Positions 59,786-64,000 of a DNA stretch of 64,000 bases are shown one piece after another. The stretch is from Flavobacteriales bacterium (GTDB lineage Bacteria > Bacteroidota > Bacteroidia > Flavobacteriales_D > Crocinitomicaceae). Both the position numbers and the translations under genes were made by a program. Where the stretch lies: NCBI GenBank assembly GCA_947447525.1, contig CANFJL010000002.1, positions 62,001 through 126,000 on the forward strand, in the 5' to 3' direction. The notes under the pieces are model-generated. The model searched no databases and had not been told where the DNA came from. It saw nothing but the letters and a program-made list of their open reading frames with translations. Within the stretch, counting starts at the first letter, position 1, and every line of letters starts with the position of its first letter.

Positions 59786-60535
59786 TTGGAAAAAGTTGAC
59801 AAAATATTTCATAACAATGAGCTCAATCCGAATGTTTCGGTGGATTGTGTGATTTTTGGATTTGACTTTGAAAAGCTTAATGTGTTATTAATTGATAGAG
59901 GTTCAAATGTAGGCCCACGCTTAGCTTTACCTGGAAACTTAATTTACGATTCGGAAAATTTAAATCAAGCTGGAAGTCGTGTATTGGATGAATTAACAGG
60001 GTTGAAAAATATTTATTTAGAGCAAGTCGGCGCTTTCGGAGATCCAGACAGAATAAATAATAAATCTGACCAAGAATGGTTAAAAAGCATACGAGCTGAA
60101 CCTACTGCTCGTGTTATCACGGTTGCTTATTTTTCATTAGTGAAAATGGATGATTATTTACCTCAAGCATCTTCCTTTGCTAAGACTGCTGAATGGGTAT
60201 CTGTGAATGAAATTACTGAATTAGCATTTGACCATATGGATATATTAAATGCTGCAAAAGACAAGCTGAAAGAAAAAATAAAGACCCAACCCATAGGTTT
60301 TAATCTATTGCCAGAAAAATTCACTTTAAGTCAATTGCACCGACTTTACGAATCCATTTTAGAAAAACCTTTAGATAAAAGAAATTTTAGAAGAAAGATT
60401 CAAAAATTAGATATTGTCTCTTCCATTAAAGAAAAGCAAAGAGGAGTGCCTCATAAACCCTCACAGCTTTTCATTTTTAATCAAGAGAAATATCAATTAC
60501 TTACAGAAACCGGGTTTGATAATTTCGGATTTTAA
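59786..60535 (+). CDS. NrtR/AraR-type Nudix-domain transcriptional regulator
   Basis: This 249-residue protein joins a Nudix-fold effector domain (about residues 15-150: VDCVIFGFDFEKLNVLLIDRG, position 19-39, and RLALPGNLIYDS) to a winged-helix domain (about 160-235: LPEKFTLSQLHRLYESIL, KRNFRRKIQKLDIV). The Nudix box is broken: where REUxEExGU is expected it reads RVLDELTGL, so hydrolysis is unlikely and the fold probably senses a sugar or nucleotide-sugar. Regulators of this type control carbohydrate clusters in Bacteroidota. It is divergent from the maltodextrin operon across 72 bases. The start is TTG at 59786; no ATG is available ahead of the conserved NPNVSVDCVIFGFD. Confidence 0.88.
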   Translation: MEKVDKIFHNNELNPNVSVDCVIFGFDFEKLNVLLIDRGSNVGPRLALPGNLIYDSENLNQAGSRVLDELTGLKNIYLEQVGAFGDPDRINNKSDQEWLKSIRAEPTARVITVAYFSLVKMDDYLPQASSFAKTAEWVSVNEITELAFDHMDILNAAKDKLKEKIKTQPIGFNLLPEKFTLSQLHRLYESILEKPLDKRNFRRKIQKLDIVSSIKEKQRGVPHKPSQLFIFNQEKYQLLTETGFDNFGF

Positions 60536-60629
60536 TTAGTATTCCAATTTAATATTCACTCAAAAGGCATAAATAATAAAGCAATCTTATATTATTATAG
60601 CTTTAGCTTCACATACTCGTTTATTCTTT

Positions 60630-60637
60630 TATTTTTG
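60630..60637 (+). promoter_or_regulatory. -7 promoter element TATTTTTG, sigma-factor operon
   Basis: This is an exact TAnnTTTG match 74 bases before the TTG start of the ECF sigma gene. In the leader, ACTAAATA (60643-60650) and TATTTAGT (60659-60666) form a perfect eight-base inverted repeat with an all-A loop. A second, sigma-dependent promoter cannot be identified without other targets to compare. Confidence 0.4.
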
Positions 60638-60711
60638 TCCTGACTAAATAAAAAAAAATATTTAGTGTAACTTTTCAAGTGAGGAGATTGTTTTAACTGT
60701 AATTAGAGGTT

Positions 60712-61200
60712 TTGAAAAAAAATGAATACAATGCCGTAGTGGACTTACACAGCAGGAATTTATTCCGTTTCGCTGTGAATTTCTTACGCAACGAGGCTGA
60801 TGCCGAGGACATTGTACAAGATGTTTTTGAAAAACTTTGGTTAAACAGAGAAAAAGTGGAATTGGAAAAAGCAAAAAGCTGGTTATTTACTTGTGCTAAC
60901 AATGCAATGTTGAACTTCATCAAGAAGCGATCCCGTATTGATTACAGATGCACATCAAGTTTACCAGAAAACGGCAGCTCATTTACTCATGCTTTCGAAT
61001 CAAAGCAAGTAATAGATAGAGCGGTAAGCATTTTACCTCCAATCCAAAAAAGCATTATTTTATTAAGAGATTTGGAAGGCTATGCCTACAATGAAATTGG
61101 AGCCATGCTTCAATTGTCAGAATCTCAAGTAAAAGTGTATCTGTTTAGAGCCAGAATGAAAATTAAAAAGCAGTTAAAAGGATCAAGACAACTCGCGTGA
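60712..61200 (+). CDS. ECF-type RNA polymerase sigma factor
   Basis: This 162-residue alternative sigma factor has region 2 at about residues 8-72: LHSRNLFRFAVNFLRNEADA (position about 11-30), EDIVQDVFEKLWLNRE and WLFTCANNAMLNFIKKRSR. Region 4 is at about 104-155: LPPIQKSIILLRDLEGYAY and NEIGAMLQLSESQVKVYLFRARMKIKKQL with a clear helix-turn-helix. It lacks regions 1 and 3, as expected for ECF factors. The start is TTG at 60712 behind a TAGAGG sequence; the nearby ATG is in another frame and closes at once. The GTG of the anti-sigma-like gene overlaps its TGA, so the two are made together. Confidence 0.95.
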   Translation: MKKNEYNAVVDLHSRNLFRFAVNFLRNEADAEDIVQDVFEKLWLNREKVELEKAKSWLFTCANNAMLNFIKKRSRIDYRCTSSLPENGSSFTHAFESKQVIDRAVSILPPIQKSIILLRDLEGYAYNEIGAMLQLSESQVKVYLFRARMKIKKQLKGSRQLA

Positions 61201-62840
61201 TAGCTCCCAATAAAGAAAATATCGACCGTTGGTTATTTGATTGGAAAGAAGGAAACTTAAGTCCAAAGCAAGAATATATGCTGGAAGATTTTTTATTACT
61301 TCACCCAGAATTAGAGTTGGATGCAGATGCTTGGGATCAAGCTCAAGTAAGTTCAATTTTACATACTGACTTTAATCCATCTACTTTATATAAAAAGAAA
61401 AAAAGAATCGCAGCTTATTATTGGTATTCAGGTGCTTTGGCATTGTTAGTAATAACTTTTGGATTGTTTGTGTTCACTGATCAATCTAATAGCGGAAATA
61501 AATCTTCCGAATTAATTTCTTCAATTAATAAGAATGTAAATTCAACTAAAGCAACCAAAACATTTCAAGGAAATAACAATAGCTATAATAATAATTCCAA
61601 CCTTTTAGGCACATCTTCGTACGCGTCAACTGTAAATAGAAATAATTTAGTGTTAGATAGAAGAAAAATAGACTTGAGAATCAATGAATCCTTAATGAAT
61701 TCAATTGAAAATGTATCCTCTACTCCTACCGAGAAGTTCGCAGAAAAACTATTCTTGCATCCGTTGAACATTATTAATTACTTGAATTCAACTGAAACAT
61801 ATACACCATTAGCTTCAGTTGAAACATGGGGCAATGAAACCGAAAACATAAAAGAAAATAAAAAGTTGAATCTTCCTTCTATTCATTTATCTAAGAGTTC
61901 TTCTTTGTCCAAGTGGTTATCAAAGGATATTAGTAATACAGATCGAAAAGAAAGGCTTTATATCGTTCCTGAAAAATCCAATATCGATTTAAATAGTTCG
62001 TTTGTAGGATCACTATCTCAGTTCAAGTTTCAATCCATGTCTAGCATTCGTTATTTAAATTCAGCAGGGCAACAAAAAATAAATCAACAGATTTCATTTG
62101 ACTCCTATTCAAGATCATCTAAAGCTGGTTTTGGCTTGGTTAGTAATTACAGTCATTTCGGAAATGGAGTGATTCAAGATTTCAATACAAGTTTAATTTT
62201 CTCACCTAAAATTGCAATCAATAGATTCATCACTATTGCCCCATCAGTGAAATACACTATGGGGAAAAAGAAATTAGACAATCAGAAAATTATTAATAAT
62301 TCACTTGTTGAATTCGAAACCAATCGAGTAGATACTTTTTCTTATGATATGAATAGCTCCATTGGTAAACATTTATGGTATAGAGATTTAAGCTCAGGAC
62401 TCGTAATTAATGCTGGACCTATATATATTGGAGCTCAAGTCAATAACATATTAAAACATCAAGACAATATTTACACCAATGACTATAGTAATATTAATAG
62501 AGCTGATCGAACCTACTCTCTAATAGCAGGTACAGACTTTGTTTCAAAAAATCAAAAATTTGCTGCTTCACCTTACTTGTACTTTGAGAAAGGAAAAACC
62601 AGAGAAATAATTAATTATGGTTTAAACATTCAGGTGAAGTCCTTTACAATTGGTGGATCTTATCAACAAAATGGTGCGATGAGTGCTATGATCGGATTGC
62701 ACACGAATCGCTTATCCCTACTAGGACAGAGTACTTATACTACCAGTTCATTTAACAATCAGAAAAATTTTATTCACCAATTAACACTTAGAATTAATTC
62801 TAATATTAGCAGAAAAGCAAGACGTTATTTATATTTGTAA
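61197..62840 (+). CDS. predicted dual-membrane-spanning anti-sigma factor with PorP/SprF-like barrel
   Basis: A 547-residue protein in four parts. Residues 1-60 form an anti-sigma-like cytoplasmic head (IDRWLFDWKEGNLSPKQEYM, EDFLLLHPEL). Basic KKKKRIAAYY leads to one inner-membrane helix at about 73-94. Residues about 95-265 are a low-complexity Asn/Ser-rich periplasmic linker. Residues about 270-547 are amphipathic strands that align in order with the neighbouring PorP/SprF protein: SSIRYLNSAGQQK with NPIYLNPALAGS, KAGFGLV with SGGLGII, RDLSSGLVINAGPIYIGAQV with FDASAGMVAYTKNFYAGLAV. It should hold the sigma factor at the inner membrane while sensing the outer membrane. The architecture matches Bacteroides Dma proteins. 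The start is GTG, overlapping the sigma stop; porP/sprF follows after two bases. Confidence 0.75.
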   Translation: MIAPNKENIDRWLFDWKEGNLSPKQEYMLEDFLLLHPELELDADAWDQAQVSSILHTDFNPSTLYKKKKRIAAYYWYSGALALLVITFGLFVFTDQSNSGNKSSELISSINKNVNSTKATKTFQGNNNSYNNNSNLLGTSSYASTVNRNNLVLDRRKIDLRINESLMNSIENVSSTPTEKFAEKLFLHPLNIINYLNSTETYTPLASVETWGNETENIKENKKLNLPSIHLSKSSSLSKWLSKDISNTDRKERLYIVPEKSNIDLNSSFVGSLSQFKFQSMSSIRYLNSAGQQKINQQISFDSYSRSSKAGFGLVSNYSHFGNGVIQDFNTSLIFSPKIAINRFITIAPSVKYTMGKKKLDNQKIINNSLVEFETNRVDTFSYDMNSSIGKHLWYRDLSSGLVINAGPIYIGAQVNNILKHQDNIYTNDYSNINRADRTYSLIAGTDFVSKNQKFAASPYLYFEKGKTREIINYGLNIQVKSFTIGGSYQQNGAMSAMIGLHTNRLSLLGQSTYTTSSFNNQKNFIHQLTLRINSNISRKARRYLYL

Positions 62841-62842
62841 TT

Positions 62843-63808
62843 ATGAAAATTAAAAATGCACTAGTTTCTTTAGGAATTTTATTGAGTACACAGGTTTTTG
62901 CTCAAGACCCAACATTCACTCAATTTTATTCCAATCCAATCTATTTAAACCCTGCTCTAGCGGGCTCAATAGGTTGTCCTCGTGTCTCTATGAACTATAG
63001 AAATGAATGGCCACAATTGACTGGTAATTATGTTACTTACAGCATGGCGTATGATTCTTATGTAAAGAGTATTTCAGGAGGTTTAGGCATTATAGCTACT
63101 CATGATGTTCAAGCAAGGGGAACTATTTCTACAACCATGGTTGGGGGAATCTATTCTTATAATCTAAAAGTGAATAGAAAATTCTCCATTATGTTTGGTG
63201 CAAGAGCTGCTTATTATCAAAAATATTTAGATTGGAGCAAATTAACCTTTGGAGACATGATTGATCCTCGTCGCGGGTTTATCTACCAAACTGGAGATGT
63301 ACCAAGAGGAACAGGAAGAAGAGGTTTCTTTGATGCTTCTGCAGGAATGGTTGCTTACACTAAAAATTTCTACGCAGGTTTAGCAGTACACCATTTGAAC
63401 AGACCTGATGAATCTATGATTTTAGGTCAATCAAGACTGCCTATGCGTTTTACTGCTCATGCTGGAGCCAATATCAAGATTGGTAATAAAGGAAGATACT
63501 CTAATAATACTTCTTTGATGCCTAACATTATTTATCAGTATCAAAATGGTTTCCAAGAATTAAGTATTGGAACCTACTTAAAATATGAAAACTTTACAGT
63601 TGGTGCTTGGTACAGAAACAAAGATGCCTTTATTTTAAGTTTTGGAGTAAATACAGACAACTTTAGAGTTGGATATAGCTACGACATTACAGTTTCTAAA
63701 TTAGGTCAGGGTGTTTCTGGAGGTTCTCATGAAGTATCGTTAGGATTCAATCTTAAATGCAAGAAGAAACCAAGAGACTTTAGAAAAATATCTTGTCCAT
63801 CTTTCTAA
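62843..63808 (+). CDS. PorP/SprF family type IX secretion system outer-membrane protein
   Basis: This 321-residue outer-membrane protein has a signal peptide ending near residue 20 (TQVFAQ). Family hallmarks are DPTFTQFYSNPIYLNPALAGS (residues 22-42, quoted by position), VSMNYRNEWPQLTGNYVTYS, SGGLGIIATHDVQARGTIST, FGARAAYYQKYLDWSKLTFGD-type strands, FDASAGMVAYTKNFYAGLAV and LHH-like VHHLNRPDESM. SprF is needed in Flavobacterium for SprB secretion and attachment; PorP acts in the Porphyromonas T9SS. Bacteroidota carry many paralogues, often next to large adhesin genes; here the neighbour is an ECF sigma/anti-sigma pair instead. Confidence 0.95.
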   Translation: MKIKNALVSLGILLSTQVFAQDPTFTQFYSNPIYLNPALAGSIGCPRVSMNYRNEWPQLTGNYVTYSMAYDSYVKSISGGLGIIATHDVQARGTISTTMVGGIYSYNLKVNRKFSIMFGARAAYYQKYLDWSKLTFGDMIDPRRGFIYQTGDVPRGTGRRGFFDASAGMVAYTKNFYAGLAVHHLNRPDESMILGQSRLPMRFTAHAGANIKIGNKGRYSNNTSLMPNIIYQYQNGFQELSIGTYLKYENFTVGAWYRNKDAFILSFGVNTDNFRVGYSYDITVSKLGQGVSGGSHEVSLGFNLKCKKKPRDFRKISCPSF

Positions 63809-64000
63809 TAAGATAACTCTTCTCCGCTGTAAACTTTTTTTCCTTTAATAAAGGTAAAGAAAGAAAAATTGTCGGAAAATTCACTTTGTTCAACTAGATG
63901 TTTTTTAAGCACTACAAAAGTTGCTTCCTTACCTATTTCGATACTTCCTCGTTTATTTTCATCAAAAGCAGCGAAACACGGCCATATCGTCATTCCTTTT
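63805..64000 (-). CDS. amidohydrolase family protein, C-terminal fragment (gene continues past window)
   Basis: The frame stays open to the window edge, and the ATG at 63991-63993 is internal because residues Gly and Lys are encoded before it. The visible 64 codons read KGMTIWPCFAAFDENKRGSI, EIGKEATFVVL, then SFFTFIKGKKVYSGEE. This is the usual C-terminus of YtcJ-like or related metal-dependent amidohydrolases (A...A..FDE..KGSIE.GK.ADFV...G..V). Active-site parts lie outside the window. Its stop overlaps the convergent porP/sprF stop by four bases. Confidence 0.8.
   Translation of the reverse strand, partial: KGMTIWPCFAAFDENKRGSIEIGKEATFVVLKKHLVEQSEFSDNFSFFTFIKGKKVYSGEELSY

Overview
The window is a piece of a low-GC (roughly one third G+C) chromosome from a Bacteroidota bacterium, most likely of the order Flavobacteriales. 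Several independent signs agree. There are type IX secretion (T9SS) genes (PorP/SprF family, a PorD/DUF4835-type protein) and at least five proteins with C-terminal T9SS sorting domains. Families nearly confined to this phylum are present: DUF3276/PUR-alpha, Rpb6-type omega, GSCFA, DUF1800/DUF1501 and S46 peptidase. Flavobacterial gene orders are kept (nrnA-gldI-like-FKBP; bamD-rpoZ-coaBC-porD-recN). The -7 promoter element TAnnTTTG recurs ahead of transcription units, and GTG or TTG starts are frequent. Almost all of it is ordinary core chromosome. No insertion sequence, prophage or CRISPR array was seen, and no gap between genes exceeds about 300 bases.

Layout. 1-2119: 3' part of a GH92 alpha-mannosidase, then a double-hairpin repeat and an orphan lipoprotein. 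3132-4224: a small cassette (zeta-toxin-like kinase plus an overlapping 50-residue ORF) bracketed by two near-identical copies of the terminator region of tRNA-Val. 4289-7063: DUF3276, an MltF-like lytic transglycosylase, miaA. 7204-18056: a long forward run covering a thioredoxin-fold lipoprotein-type protein, nrnA, two FKBP lipoproteins (GldI-like), M23/LysM peptidase, bamD, omega, coaBC, porD, recN and GSCFA. 18043-24139: a reverse run pyrG-yidC-fsa-DUF4268-T9SS cargo-HD hydrolase from one promoter. 24269-36526: PaaY-type protein, rhodanese, DUF1800/DUF1501 pair, VanZ-like, MutS2, pabB, tilS, a Crp-type regulator and a DPP7-type S46 peptidase. 36577-47810: aroB, proline dehydrogenase, a translationally coupled set (thiolase, lipoprotein, beta-barrel, T9SS beta-propeller), a TPR protein, a DUF2271-like T9SS cargo, ApbE and a nitroreductase. 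48008-50873: a TonB-like protein with a Cys-rich cytoplasmic head, an intergenic repeat cluster, ComB and a zinc phospholipase/nuclease-like protein.

50874-60535 is a maltodextrin cluster: a six-gene reverse operon (BadF-type kinase, periplasmic GH13, sugar MFS transporter, beta-phosphoglucomutase, GH65 phosphorylase, T9SS-secreted GH13) read away from a divergent Nudix/winged-helix regulator of the NrtR/AraR type. A dyad lies right at the predicted operon start site. The scheme is surface and periplasmic hydrolysis of starch, uptake of maltose, phosphorolysis to glucose and beta-glucose-1-phosphate, and isomerisation to glucose-6-phosphate. No SusC/SusD pair is present in the window.

60712-63808 is the most interesting locus: an ECF sigma factor, overlapping an anti-sigma-like protein that appears to span both membranes (cytoplasmic anti-sigma head, one inner-membrane helix, a long N/S-rich periplasmic linker, and a C-terminal barrel), followed 2 bases later by a PorP/SprF gene. 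The barrel aligns colinearly with that neighbouring PorP/SprF protein. This resembles the dual-membrane-spanning anti-sigma (Dma) architecture known from Bacteroides, here apparently built from a T9SS component. The window ends in the 3' end of an amidohydrolase gene on the minus strand.
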